Made by a program: the position numbers and the translations under genes. Of a DNA stretch of 25,587 nucleotides, positions 8,501-16,121 are shown one piece after another; the first letter of the stretch is position 1, and every line of letters starts with the position of its first letter. A model generated the notes under the pieces. That model was not told the origin of the DNA and made no database searches. It saw only the letters and a program-made list of their open reading frames with translations. The stretch is taken from positions 1 to 25,587 of the forward strand of contig CAJWLW010000037.1 of the NCBI GenBank assembly GCA_913042885.1, in the 5' to 3' direction. This DNA is from an uncultured Lentisphaeria bacterium (lineage in GTDB: Bacteria; Verrucomicrobiota; Lentisphaeria; JABSQK01; CAJWLW01).

Positions 8501-11176
8501 CCGGCCGACGGGCAATGGCACACCGTTTCGTTCCCGCTCGGCGACATCCTCGCCGCTGAACGCCCCAACGACACGTCGCTCAAACTGGAGTCGCTCTATT
8601 TCGGCGTCCGCGGCGGGTATTACCTGCGGGCGGGTTACGGTGGCAATCCCGCCGGAGCCGTGTTCGACATCGACAACTTCGAAATCTGGTCGTCCGGCGA
8701 CCGCCGAATCGAGATCCTGCCGAAAGTCGACGACGGAAAGCGTACGGTCAAGGGCCGCTTCTCGATCAGTCGCGAAGACGGCGGCGAGGTCTGCCGAGAC
8801 CAGCCGTTCGAAGGCAGCGTACAGTACGAGTTGCCCGAAGCCGGAAAGTATGCACTGACGGTCATCGACGATGCAACGGGCGCGCCGCATGATCTTCGAT
8901 TCGCGGCTTGCGACGACCTGCAGGTGACGCAAATCGAGCCCGATGAAAACGCCGCCTGGGGCGGCACCCCATTGCGTGTCCATTTCAACCGCAGCCTCGG
9001 CGTGCCGCTGTGGGCCCTGCAAGTCAAAGTGGGCGAACGCACCTGGAAACCAGGCTCACCGGAACTGCAATGGGACCCCGGCACCGGCGTTCTGTCGTTC
9101 GACCCGGCCGCCGCCCTGCGAGGCACGTCCTATGCCGCCGGCGACAGCGTCGTCGCCGAGCTGGCCCTGACAGCTCCGGAGTTGAAGCAGCTCTGTCGAT
9201 GGCGGCTCTCGTTCGATCCCAAGCTCGACCAAACCCCGCCCTCGCCGGTGCGGATCGCAGAAGTGCCGGTGCGGGACACGTTCGAATACGGGCTGGACAA
9301 TTGGTCGTCTTTCGACAATGGCGGCGCGCAGCTCTTCCGCGATCCGACGCAGGCGGCAACCGGCGGCTACAGTCTGAAGCTGGTCACCCCGGCGCTGGGT
9401 AGGGCCTCCGGCGCCCGCCACGAGATCAAACCATTTGCCGCCGGCCGGTTCCCTGTCGTGTCGTTCGACATGAGAATGACCGAGCCGGTACGCACCGACC
9501 TGCTCCTGCGTGCCGGCGGCACAACATACCGCATCGGCTTGACCGATTCCGATTGGCTCAACGACGCCACTGTCCTGACGCGCCTCGCAACACCAGAACC
9601 CGATGGCAAGTGGCGCCATTACGAAGTCGACTTCGCTCGCCTGCTGTACGGGCATGAGTACCACAAGAACCACTTCACCATCGATGCCCTCCGCTTCCAG
9701 GATTTCGGCTGGAAGAGCAACTCCGCCGGCGCCCCGATCTGGATCGACAATTTCTCACTGATCCCGAGCTCGAGCAGCACCGGTGACGGTTTCGAACTGA
9801 ACTGGGCGGCCGACGACCTCAGCGGCATCGGCGGCTACAGCTGGCATTGGAGCTCGGACGCAGATGCCGACGCCGATAAAACCCCGGCGACCAGTGCCGG
9901 GTCCAGCCGCTTCACCAATCTCCGGGAAGGCCGGCGGTACTTTCACATTCGCGCTTTTGACAATGCCGGCAACTGGGGGCCGACGTCGAGCTACCCGTTC
10001 GTCATCGACAACACCCCGCCCAGGATCGGCAAGGTCTCGCCGCCACCGGACAGCAGAACCGGTGAAACCCGTTTCACTGTGCAGATTTCCGACAACCACA
10101 GTGGCTTCGATCCGGAAACCATCGAATTCACAGTCAACGGCCGCACCTGCCGCCCGGGCGACACCGGTGTGGACCTCGATCTTGCCACTGGCACCTGTAC
10201 CGTGGATTGGTTCGCCACGGGGCATTGGCCGACTGAGCGTCCCGCGAGTCATGCGCTTGCCGTCAGGCTCTCGGCAGTGAACGACCTGGTGGGCAATCAC
10301 GGCCGGCCAAGGGAGTGGTCGTTTACCTTTGATCGACAGCTCGATCGCAAACCGCCGTTGGCACCCACGGTGGAGTGGGTGGATGCCGACCTGGCCTGCC
10401 GCTATACGTTCGAGCCCGGCCAGCCGGCCATGGATGGCAGACAGGTATATGACGAAACGCTCGGCACCTACGTCTCACGATCAACGGCGCAGAAGGAAGG
10501 ACATTCGGCGAGTATAACGATTTTCAAAGACGTTGTCGATATCGCGAAACATCCCTGCCTGACATTTCGCTATCGGTTTCCGCCGCAGGCCAAACTCGAT
10601 CTGCTCGCCCATGTCCTCAACCCGAATCGCATCCGTGAGAATATGGTGATCAAGCTGACAGACGCATTCGTCTACCCCGACAACAACGTCATAGCAGGCA
10701 CACTTGAGGATTTCGTCTTGGACAACGAATGGCACGCGGCCGCCATTGACTTCCGGCCATACATCATGAACTGCGTGAAACCTGGAACCGGGGCAGCCAA
10801 GAACGGCAATGACAACAGCTCGCCAGTCAGCAACTGGGCTATCAAGCACCTCAAATTTGCAGATGCCGGAGAGAATTGGCCGCCAATAGAGACGGCATAC
10901 TATTTCGATGACGTGCAGCTCCAGGCGCCTGGCCCGCCAAAGGCACAGTTCCGCTTTGCCGCGGACGACGCTGCCGGGGTGTCGGGTTTCGCCTGGTCAA
11001 TGGACCGTGATCCAAACACGTCACCACCACCGCGAATCAATGCCGCAGCGAATGCAACCGTCGACATTGCCTTCCCCGAGAACGGCCTGTGGTACGTGCA
11101 TGCCCGCGCCGTAGACGGCAACGGGAACTGGAGTCAGCCCGGACACTTCGCCTACATTGTCGAAGGGATCGAGTGA
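5510..11176 (+). CDS. Giant secreted multi-sandwich protein (1888 aa) with repeated carbohydrate-binding-like and Ig-like modules
   Basis: An Ala/Leu-rich Sec signal peptide covers residues 1-26 (ending LTASA), so the protein is exported. Modules in order, with approximate positions: three LamG/DUF1080-like sandwiches (165-357 ending FDDIDVRP; 509-655; 657-853) that share a G.W......LWH pattern. Then come three CBM11/CIA30-like modules (888-1060, 1257-1419, 1630-1804), each opening with an FxxG-type strand and closing with IDNFEIW, IDNFSLI or FDDVQL. Between and after them are Ig-like segments: 1139-1243, 1427-1503, 1504-1610 and 1812-1888. The segments 1427-1503 and 1812-1888 repeat each other (AADD.SG..G..W....D and RA.D..GNW). 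No glycosidase, lyase or protease site, C-terminal sorting signal or membrane anchor was recognised. It is probably a carbohydrate-binding or adhesive exoprotein. The SD is weak. The gene stands alone between gaps of 351 and 249 bp. Confidence 0.85.
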   Translation: MRITPKCIACHLLPVLIAGAPLTASAITIGGRSFRDDGNTRRPAYDLTWTVKESAATPCAFAWGLRDDRGTVLEITGGTWNLKRLNGTGVDSVTNGELPHPHDAIRSLTIKRRQRFLSGYMNDGLLFRISNDDAGNGGYASWSGVAGAVADDPWLQAVSGKDMRFEDDFMRLPDSPTSIWDTVAGNWRIQSAIDKTNIDAVDPNHSTRSANPFVFRGTGAPEAMVMAGHEFWDDLAVSGSVRSQGGRGGLVFGARAANDYFVLLWESNASWMAPCRFAIERVRPDGRTVLAETYCQGQRQQWYRIGVEQHGARIIATLQGTPILDAVDRSCTGGRFGMYAADGAVDFDDIDVRPAPLRPLLEQSGGSRFTIAGPAPARVALTVTADGSDDIVLNFGSEHGGRLTFRWPPGAPGARRILTSVGAATGTVVSADGGYQRHTPIRLIIENEYDGVIVRDLQAGLLLRQPGLSIPAGGIEVGSSENGSVKFSGLVIDGPDERKFERPIKNDVFAADSYMHQWATPTGQWVRHSANQTAPALLWHKSDCYGPVALRLPAAACRDAGGARVWLGGLSASFKPLVDKLSVRLAYLGKELAANDVAIPKDGETISFHRDGNHVWIRSGNEDWLATQLTAYQAGGSRLGLQLPDEAMLQQVNLQRGNVLDYQFDRVPTDWHKLGRWEISNKFDCDSRWSYMVGESDALAALWHRDSFTGDLTLEFYAGMRYYGGGVVGYTRPGDINAVLGTGDRDVFDGYTFVISGWDTSRTCILRNGEIVAVSDAVIWPSTKLRKPSTLDLHRRWVYVKIRRRGSQLELYADNQLILEWNDRQPLDVRRLGLWTVDNGIVIARTKISYTQRHRFRPETEAEVKPPPARAIAERPGLSLSSPTHPGCRFSFDQPGAIHPWQRTGSETDTRISYSADGVEGGSLRATNPVSGGAFDLHVPITPLDIRRAAELSFAIRMETSVKVDLHARIDGRHYVLRMTGPVDEQQRLKTLGHLPAPADGQWHTVSFPLGDILAAERPNDTSLKLESLYFGVRGGYYLRAGYGGNPAGAVFDIDNFEIWSSGDRRIEILPKVDDGKRTVKGRFSISREDGGEVCRDQPFEGSVQYELPEAGKYALTVIDDATGAPHDLRFAACDDLQVTQIEPDENAAWGGTPLRVHFNRSLGVPLWALQVKVGERTWKPGSPELQWDPGTGVLSFDPAAALRGTSYAAGDSVVAELALTAPELKQLCRWRLSFDPKLDQTPPSPVRIAEVPVRDTFEYGLDNWSSFDNGGAQLFRDPTQAATGGYSLKLVTPALGRASGARHEIKPFAAGRFPVVSFDMRMTEPVRTDLLLRAGGTTYRIGLTDSDWLNDATVLTRLATPEPDGKWRHYEVDFARLLYGHEYHKNHFTIDALRFQDFGWKSNSAGAPIWIDNFSLIPSSSSTGDGFELNWAADDLSGIGGYSWHWSSDADADADKTPATSAGSSRFTNLREGRRYFHIRAFDNAGNWGPTSSYPFVIDNTPPRIGKVSPPPDSRTGETRFTVQISDNHSGFDPETIEFTVNGRTCRPGDTGVDLDLATGTCTVDWFATGHWPTERPASHALAVRLSAVNDLVGNHGRPREWSFTFDRQLDRKPPLAPTVEWVDADLACRYTFEPGQPAMDGRQVYDETLGTYVSRSTAQKEGHSASITIFKDVVDIAKHPCLTFRYRFPPQAKLDLLAHVLNPNRIRENMVIKLTDAFVYPDNNVIAGTLEDFVLDNEWHAAAIDFRPYIMNCVKPGTGAAKNGNDNSSPVSNWAIKHLKFADAGENWPPIETAYYFDDVQLQAPGPPKAQFRFAADDAAGVSGFAWSMDRDPNTSPPPRINAAANATVDIAFPENGLWYVHARAVDGNGNWSQPGHFAYIVEGIE

Positions 11177-11425
11177 CGGCGGCATACACGCACTGCCCGG
11201 AGGGATTGGGTCATAGGGATTAAGGGCCAACAGTTACAAGCTGTGCATGCAGGCACAGGTTTTTGCCGAACCCAAAATGCACCAGGCAGTCCCCGGCTTC
11301 GATCGCGGCTCTGCCGCATTCAGGGTGAGAAATCCGGGTGGCCGGGGATTGAGCTCGACGAAAACACGTAGAACTGAACTGACAGTCCGACTATATTCAG
11401 CCAAACTGCAACCAGGAGAACCGAC
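11177..11425. other. 249-bp gap before NeuB-like gene
   Basis: No gene is recognised. A TATATT at 11392-11397 could be a -10 box for the NeuB-like gene, but no good -35 element lies 16-18 bases upstream. An AGGAGAA SD sits just before the ATG at 11426. Confidence 0.35.
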
Positions 11426-12250
11426 ATGAAAACAATCGTGATTGCTGAGGTAGGCGAAAACCACTACGGCCGCTGGGATGTCTGCCGTGGGATGGTCGAG
11501 GAAATAGCCAGACACGGTGCCACATACGCAAAGTTTCAGACGTACACAGCCGAAAATTTCGGCAAAGACCACGAATGGTACGACTGGTTCAAGGGCGTCG
11601 CGATGCCGGAGGCTGAGCACTTCGAAATGCAGCAACTGTGTGCCGAAAAAAACGTCGGTTTCCTGAGCTCAACCTTCACCATCAGCACCACGCGGTTTCT
11701 GGTGGAAAAGATGAAATGCACATCACTGAAAGTAGCGTCGAGCCGCCTGGTCGATTATGACCTGCTCGATGACATCGACAACCGCGCGGACAAGGTCAAG
11801 ACGGTCTACCTGTCCAGCGGCATGGGCACGATCGATGAAATTCGCACCGCCATCGAGCACCTCTCAAAAATCGAAACCCTCTATCTCCTGCACTGCACCA
11901 GTCAGTACCCGTGCGAAGACGAAAACGTCAACCTCCGCGCCATGGTCACGATGCAGGAAGCCTTTCCCGACCATCCCATCGGCTACAGTTGCCACAACCA
12001 CGGTATCGAGGCCTGCCTGGCGGCTGTAGCACTCGGCGCCACGGTAATCGAAAAGCACTTCACCTACCATGTCGATATGCCGGGTGACGATCACAAAGGC
12101 GGTATGACACCGGAGATGCTGGGACAGATGGTCCAAAGCATCGCGCGGATCGAAACCATACTCGGCTCAGCCGAGAAAGCCCCGGTCGCTGCCGAAAAAC
12201 GCGCTGTCGAGAATCTGCGCGTGCCGATGCTGGATGTCGGCTTCGAGTAG
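11426..12250 (+). CDS. NeuB-like synthase barrel lacking the SAF domain
   Basis: 274 aa against about 345 for sialic acid synthases, which condense phosphoenolpyruvate (PEP) with an N-acetylated sugar. Conserved NeuB-type motifs: AEVGENHYG (7-15), KFQTY (36-40), LHCTSQYPC (155-163), GYSCHNHG (186-193), EKHFT (209-213) and PGDDHK (219-224). These retain the two metal-ligand histidines (H190, H211) and the PEP-site region. Two features differ. The motif normally reading KIASGE, whose Glu contacts the sugar, reads KVASSR (102-107). The protein also ends at about residue 274 without the C-terminal antifreeze-like (SAF) domain that completes the sugar site. It may act on a different acceptor or be a different TIM-barrel aldolase-like enzyme. 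The ATG has AGGAGAA 7 bases upstream. The FAD enzyme follows after 73 bp. Confidence 0.82.
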   Translation: MKTIVIAEVGENHYGRWDVCRGMVEEIARHGATYAKFQTYTAENFGKDHEWYDWFKGVAMPEAEHFEMQQLCAEKNVGFLSSTFTISTTRFLVEKMKCTSLKVASSRLVDYDLLDDIDNRADKVKTVYLSSGMGTIDEIRTAIEHLSKIETLYLLHCTSQYPCEDENVNLRAMVTMQEAFPDHPIGYSCHNHGIEACLAAVALGATVIEKHFTYHVDMPGDDHKGGMTPEMLGQMVQSIARIETILGSAEKAPVAAEKRAVENLRVPMLDVGFE

Positions 12251-12323
12251 AAATGCTTTCATCATAGTTGTTCGATTGTCATCTCCCGATCGTAATCCCA
12301 CTCGCCCAGCGTGATCTTCTGCC

Positions 12324-13712
12324 ATGACCGACGCCCAAATAGAACAACTGGCAACGTTGCTCGGCAACGACCGTGTATCACGGGATCCCGATGCTTTGGC
12401 GGCACATAGCTATGACGCCTGGCCGGTTGCAGTAAAGTGGCGACGGCAGAACAAAGCGCCGCTGCAGCCCGAGGCGATTGTCACACCAACATCGGTGGAT
12501 GACGTCAGCCGGTTGCTCGCCTGGGCTTCGGCACATAACGTGCCGGTCACCCCCTGGGGCGCCGGCTCCGCCGTCACCGGCGCACCGCTCGCGGCGCAAG
12601 GCGGTGTTTCTCTCGACCTCGGCGGAATGGACAAGACAATCGCGCTCAACAGGATCAATCACACCGTCCGCGTCGAAGCCGGAAAAATGGGGCATCACCT
12701 CGAAGCCGAACTGCACGCCGCCGGCCTGACGCTCAATCACTCACCACAGTCCCTCGACCGCTCGACCGTCGGCGGCTGGCTGGCGACCCGCGCGAGCGGT
12801 CAATTTTCGAGCCGCTGGGGGAGCATCGAAAATCTCTGTGTGTCATTCACCGTTGTCCTGCCGGATGGACGCATCATCGAAATGCCGGACACGCCGCGCA
12901 GTGCAACCGGGCCGGACCTGCGCCATCTGTTCATCGGTTCGGAAGGCACCATGGGCGTGATCGTCGACGTCACTATGCGAGTCTTCGAACTGGCCGAGCA
13001 ACGACTGTACGAGACCGTTGTGTTCGATCGCCTCACCGACGGCATAGATGCGATCCGGCGCATAATGCAGCACGGGCTGAGGCCGTTTGTCCTGCGCCTC
13101 TACGACGAAGATGAAGCACCGCACGCGATGAAGGACGCGAGCAGCCGGCAGCCGGTGCTTTTTCTCGGCTGCGAAGGCACGTCGGCAATGGCGACAACGG
13201 AGATGAACGCCTGTGTGGAAGTCTGCTCTGCCGACAACGGTACGCCGGTCGGCGGCGCCGCTGTGGAAGCCTGGATGGAACGCCGTTTCGATTTTTCCGC
13301 CGTCGAGAACGTCCTTGACCGCCCCGGTGGATTCGCCGAAACGATCGAGATAGCAAGCGGCTGGGACAAAATCGGCCAACTGTACCAGGACATGAAGGCG
13401 GCACTCGTGCCGCTCGCCGATGAGGTGCTCGGACACTTCTCCCACGCGTACACGCACGGGACCTCCTTATATCTGATCCTCATCGGGGCATGCGAGGATG
13501 ACGACGCGGCCGAGCAACGGTTGCTCGAAATCTGGGATGTCGCGATGGAACGGTGCCTCGCCGGCGGCGGCGCCATATCGCATCATCACGGCATCGGCTA
13601 CGTCAGGCGCCAGTATCTCAAGCCCTACCTCGGGGAAGTTCACGACCTGCTCTGCAACGTGAGGTCGGTAGTGGATTCCGCCGGCATCATGAATCCCGGC
13701 AAGTTTGTTTAG
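12324..13712 (+). CDS. FAD-linked oxidase, alkyldihydroxyacetonephosphate synthase-like
   Basis: 462 aa VAO/PCMH-fold flavoprotein. The FAD-binding half (about 45-230) contains VTPWGAGSAVTG (75-86), VGGWLATRASGQ (149-160) with SIEN after it, and GSEGTMGVI (205-213). The STVGGW-ATRASG block and the HHHGIG near the C-terminus (420-425) resemble alkyl-DHAP synthase (AGPS) more than glycolate oxidase GlcD. AGPS exchanges an acyl for an alkyl chain on DHAP in ether-lipid synthesis, using FAD without net oxidation. GlcD/D-lactate-dehydrogenase-type enzymes share the fold, so a 2-hydroxyacid dehydrogenase remains possible. The protein is shorter than eukaryotic AGPS, as is usual for bacterial homologues. 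No SD is evident. It lies 73 bp after the NeuB-like gene and converges on the SAF-domain dehydrogenase 53 bp away. Confidence 0.82.
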   Translation: MTDAQIEQLATLLGNDRVSRDPDALAAHSYDAWPVAVKWRRQNKAPLQPEAIVTPTSVDDVSRLLAWASAHNVPVTPWGAGSAVTGAPLAAQGGVSLDLGGMDKTIALNRINHTVRVEAGKMGHHLEAELHAAGLTLNHSPQSLDRSTVGGWLATRASGQFSSRWGSIENLCVSFTVVLPDGRIIEMPDTPRSATGPDLRHLFIGSEGTMGVIVDVTMRVFELAEQRLYETVVFDRLTDGIDAIRRIMQHGLRPFVLRLYDEDEAPHAMKDASSRQPVLFLGCEGTSAMATTEMNACVEVCSADNGTPVGGAAVEAWMERRFDFSAVENVLDRPGGFAETIEIASGWDKIGQLYQDMKAALVPLADEVLGHFSHAYTHGTSLYLILIGACEDDDAAEQRLLEIWDVAMERCLAGGGAISHHHGIGYVRRQYLKPYLGEVHDLLCNVRSVVDSAGIMNPGKFV

Positions 13713-13765
13713 TATCAATTTCAAACGCAGCTACACCGTTTCCATTACGCCACCACCCCGGCGTC

Positions 13766-15103
13766 CTATGGGGTGACAATGTTGCCAGTACACCGGTGGC
13801 TCCCGAATTCTTCTTCCATGCGTCGTCGATACTGATACGTCTCGTCGTCCTCACATATGGTGACATCGTCCCAGGTCAATAACTGTCCGGCCGCGACATC
13901 ATTCGTCAACTCGATGCCGTGAGCCAGCCCGATCGGCAGCCCTCCGATCGCGATGCTTTCACCGGCGGGCAGGAGTTTACCCCAGACACAGGCCCCACCC
14001 TCCCCGTCCAGGAGTTCACCGGCTGCGAGATCGCGTTTCGCATTGGCAACGACATCACCACGAAAGCCAGTGGCGGCACCTGTTGCTTCACCACGCAGCG
14101 CTGCCGAAAGAATCGAGATATTCAGTTCCATACCAATCAGGTGGTACGGCCGGTACAACGCCGCGTACCGGCCACTGGCGTCGGTCAACAGACCGTACTC
14201 ACGGAAACAGGTTGTGGTGTACGAAGTCGGCGCTTCAAAAACGACGAAGACGCCCCACCGCAAATCACGTTCAACGACGCGGCTGTCGCGCTCGAGGCTG
14301 GAAATCACTTCGACCGTTCCCGCTTGACTCAGCACGCCGCCATCCGCTTCGGGACAAAGGACCCGGGGCAGATCATCGGCACTGCACGGCGGGAAGCTCA
14401 GACCGGCGGAAGGTGCCGTCAGTCCCGCAGCATTGACAACGGCGGCCATTTCGATCGCCGACTTCGTACCATCGAGAAACGAATTGAACATCTGCGCATT
14501 CATCCCGCCGGCATCAGCCTCTTCAGCGGACAAGCCATAGTAGTCCCACACCGTCTCCGGTGTCGAGTTGTGGTATTCCGGCAGGTATTTCGTGCCCTTG
14601 CCGGCGGCAACCACTTTCATGCCGCAGGCCCGCGCCCAGTCCACCAGTTCACAGATCAGCGCCGGTTGATCGCCATAGGCCATGGAGTAGACGACACCCG
14701 CAGCAGCCGCTTCTTTCGCCAGCAACGGTCCGGCGAGAACATCCGCCTCAACGCTGACCATCACGACGGGTTTATGCGCAGCGATTGCTGCACGTGCGTG
14801 CGCAATGCCTGCCTGCGGGCTGCCGGTCGCTTCGACGACGACATCGACGTCATCCCGATCAATGAGAACTGCCGCGTCATCGCTGAATTTGACCGAGGCG
14901 ATATGATCATCGTGCCAACCGACGGTACGGCATGCCGCACAGGCTCGGTCCGGGTCGAGATCGGCGATCGCGGAGACCTCCAGGCCAGCAGAATGCGGCA
15001 CCTGCGCAAGGAACATCGAGCCGAATTTACCGGCACCGATCAGTCCGACTCGTACCGGCCCCTGCGCTGCCGTGCGTGCCTGCAGGAGAGAGTAAAGATT
15101 CAT
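13766..15103 (-). CDS. Homoserine dehydrogenase-like NAD(P)-binding protein with C-terminal SAF domain
   Basis: 445 aa. The N-terminal Rossmann fold has VRVGLIGAGKFGSMF (17-31, GxGxxG at 23-28) and an acidic residue after strand 2 (IADLDPD). The central part reads VVEATGSPQAG, MVSVEADVLAGP and GMNAQMFNSFLDGTKSAIEM. Residues about 350-416 form a SAF domain: KRDLAAGELLDGEGG, then LTNDVAAGQLLTWDDV. This architecture matches the predicted homoserine dehydrogenases with a SAF domain (COG4091 type), whose members are mostly uncharacterised and probably act on sugar acids or branched polyols rather than homoserine. The C-terminal tail after the SAF domain is short and charged (RRRMEEEFG). The ATG at 15101-15103 has no strong SD. 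The gene is the last of the leftward block and is separated by 184 bp from the metallopeptidase gene. Confidence 0.85.
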   Translation of the reverse strand: MNLYSLLQARTAAQGPVRVGLIGAGKFGSMFLAQVPHSAGLEVSAIADLDPDRACAACRTVGWHDDHIASVKFSDDAAVLIDRDDVDVVVEATGSPQAGIAHARAAIAAHKPVVMVSVEADVLAGPLLAKEAAAAGVVYSMAYGDQPALICELVDWARACGMKVVAAGKGTKYLPEYHNSTPETVWDYYGLSAEEADAGGMNAQMFNSFLDGTKSAIEMAAVVNAAGLTAPSAGLSFPPCSADDLPRVLCPEADGGVLSQAGTVEVISSLERDSRVVERDLRWGVFVVFEAPTSYTTTCFREYGLLTDASGRYAALYRPYHLIGMELNISILSAALRGEATGAATGFRGDVVANAKRDLAAGELLDGEGGACVWGKLLPAGESIAIGGLPIGLAHGIELTNDVAAGQLLTWDDVTICEDDETYQYRRRMEEEFGSHRCTGNIVTP

Positions 15104-15286
15104 AGGTCAGCTACTGGTTTTCGGAATCGGATAGCTGCGGTTAATGCGTCGATCGATTCCTTGCCCCGGCGCATCTGTGAATTGACGTTGACAAAATTCA
15201 GATTAGCCTCTGAAATCATACAGGCCAGTGGTCCTATGCTGCCGAAATGATCCATTCAACTGATCTCGTGAAGCGTGTGACAATAC

Positions 15287-15307
15287 CCTATCGCGAATCA
15301 CGATAGG
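15287..15307 (-). terminator. 7-bp inverted repeat at end of metallopeptidase gene (weak terminator candidate)
   Basis: CCTATCG (15287-15293) and CGATAGG (15301-15307) form a 7-bp stem with a 7-base loop, overlapping the stop codon of the leftward metallopeptidase gene. There is no U-run after it in the transcript, so intrinsic termination is doubtful. It could instead act as an mRNA 3'-end stabiliser. Confidence 0.3.
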
Positions 15308-15932
15308 CCTGCCAAAGCTCGTCCAGCAAACGCCCGGTTTCGCTTTTGAAGAGTTCGTCTGAGTACGTGCCACGGCGCATGGCGGTATTGAGGGTCTTGA
15401 CGATCCCCCGCGAAGTATCCGATTCCAGCCACAAAAGAAAACCAGCCGTCCCCCTGTAACCCGCCTTATAGCCTTGTTCTTCCGCCGGTATTGGAAACCA
15501 TGACTGCGGTTTTTCTTCAAAGATCGCAAACCGGATATAGTCAGCAATGCCTTCAGTGACCCACGATGGCTCGGCGGAAGGGTAGGCTTGGATGACATGA
15601 ACCAGCTCATGCACCGCCAATCCGACATCGGCCGGATGCTTTTCAATCCAGTGAGAAAAAACGGTAATGACATCATCCGATGTCTCCGCGACGCCTTCGT
15701 CGGATTTCTCGATATTGAGCGAAATTCTGTGGGTGACGGTAAACCCCTTCGTCCGCAACAGATCATCTATTCGAGGATACCACGTCACGAGCAAAGCCCG
15801 GGTTTCATGAGCCCAATCCAGCAAAGCCGGCACCTCGGAGTGCACCGCCACCGTCACCGGCGTCGCCTCACCGAACACGGCTCGAGGCTGGGAAAGCAGA
15901 ATCACAAGAACAAGCACGTGAGCATTGTGCAT
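15288..15932 (-). CDS. Secreted basic-secretory-protein-type (BSP) metallopeptidase-like protein
   Basis: 214 aa from the ATG at 15930-15932. An in-frame TTG at 15986 would add 18 residues before the signal peptide and is less likely. Residues 1-21 (MHNAHVLVLVILLSQPRAVFG) look like a short Sec signal peptide. The zinc motif HELVH (108-112) and the downstream acid E127 in WVTEGIADYIRF match the basic secretory protein family (PF04450-like), as does GYRGTAGFLLWLES, which corresponds to its TARFL segment. Plant members are extracellular defence-related peptidases. Bacterial members are secreted and poorly studied. A proteolytic or cell-envelope function outside the cytoplasm is inferred. The gene is probably outside the GH3 operon, being 181 bp downstream of it in the same direction. 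Confidence 0.75.
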   Translation of the reverse strand: MHNAHVLVLVILLSQPRAVFGEATPVTVAVHSEVPALLDWAHETRALLVTWYPRIDDLLRTKGFTVTHRISLNIEKSDEGVAETSDDVITVFSHWIEKHPADVGLAVHELVHVIQAYPSAEPSWVTEGIADYIRFAIFEEKPQSWFPIPAEEQGYKAGYRGTAGFLLWLESDTSRGIVKTLNTAMRRGTYSDELFKSETGRLLDELWQAYRDSR

Positions 15933-16055
15933 TTGAGTTGGCCAGGTTGAGATCACAGGGCGGTAATGTAATCGAATTGCCCACAATTATCGCACGCCAC
16001 AGGTCACCGGGTGTTCCATCTTCAGCAGCCCGGAGCAGGACGGCAGATCGGCAGC

Positions 16056-16121
16056 AGGTGTCAGGTGTCAGTTCTCCCGATCACGCCGAGGCCGCTCACA
16101 GCGATGCCGGCGCTCACAGCG
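16056..16121. repeat. Short direct repeats between GH3 and metallopeptidase genes
   Basis: AGGTGTC occurs in tandem at 16056-16062 and 16063-16069. CGCTCACAGCG occurs at 16093-16103 and 16111-16121, each copy being a small CGCT/AGCG hairpin. The second copy covers the last codons and stop of the GH3 gene. This looks like local duplication; a termination or mRNA-processing role is possible but unproven. Confidence 0.4.

Noticed and set aside
11369..11397. Promoter before the NeuB-like gene using TATATT at 11392
   Set aside because: No acceptable -35 at 16-18 bases upstream, so only mentioned in the gap note.
13919..15250. 443-codon plus-strand open frame antisense to the SAF dehydrogenase
   Set aside because: Nearly as long as the real gene, but the Rossmann loop and SAF domain are on the minus strand.
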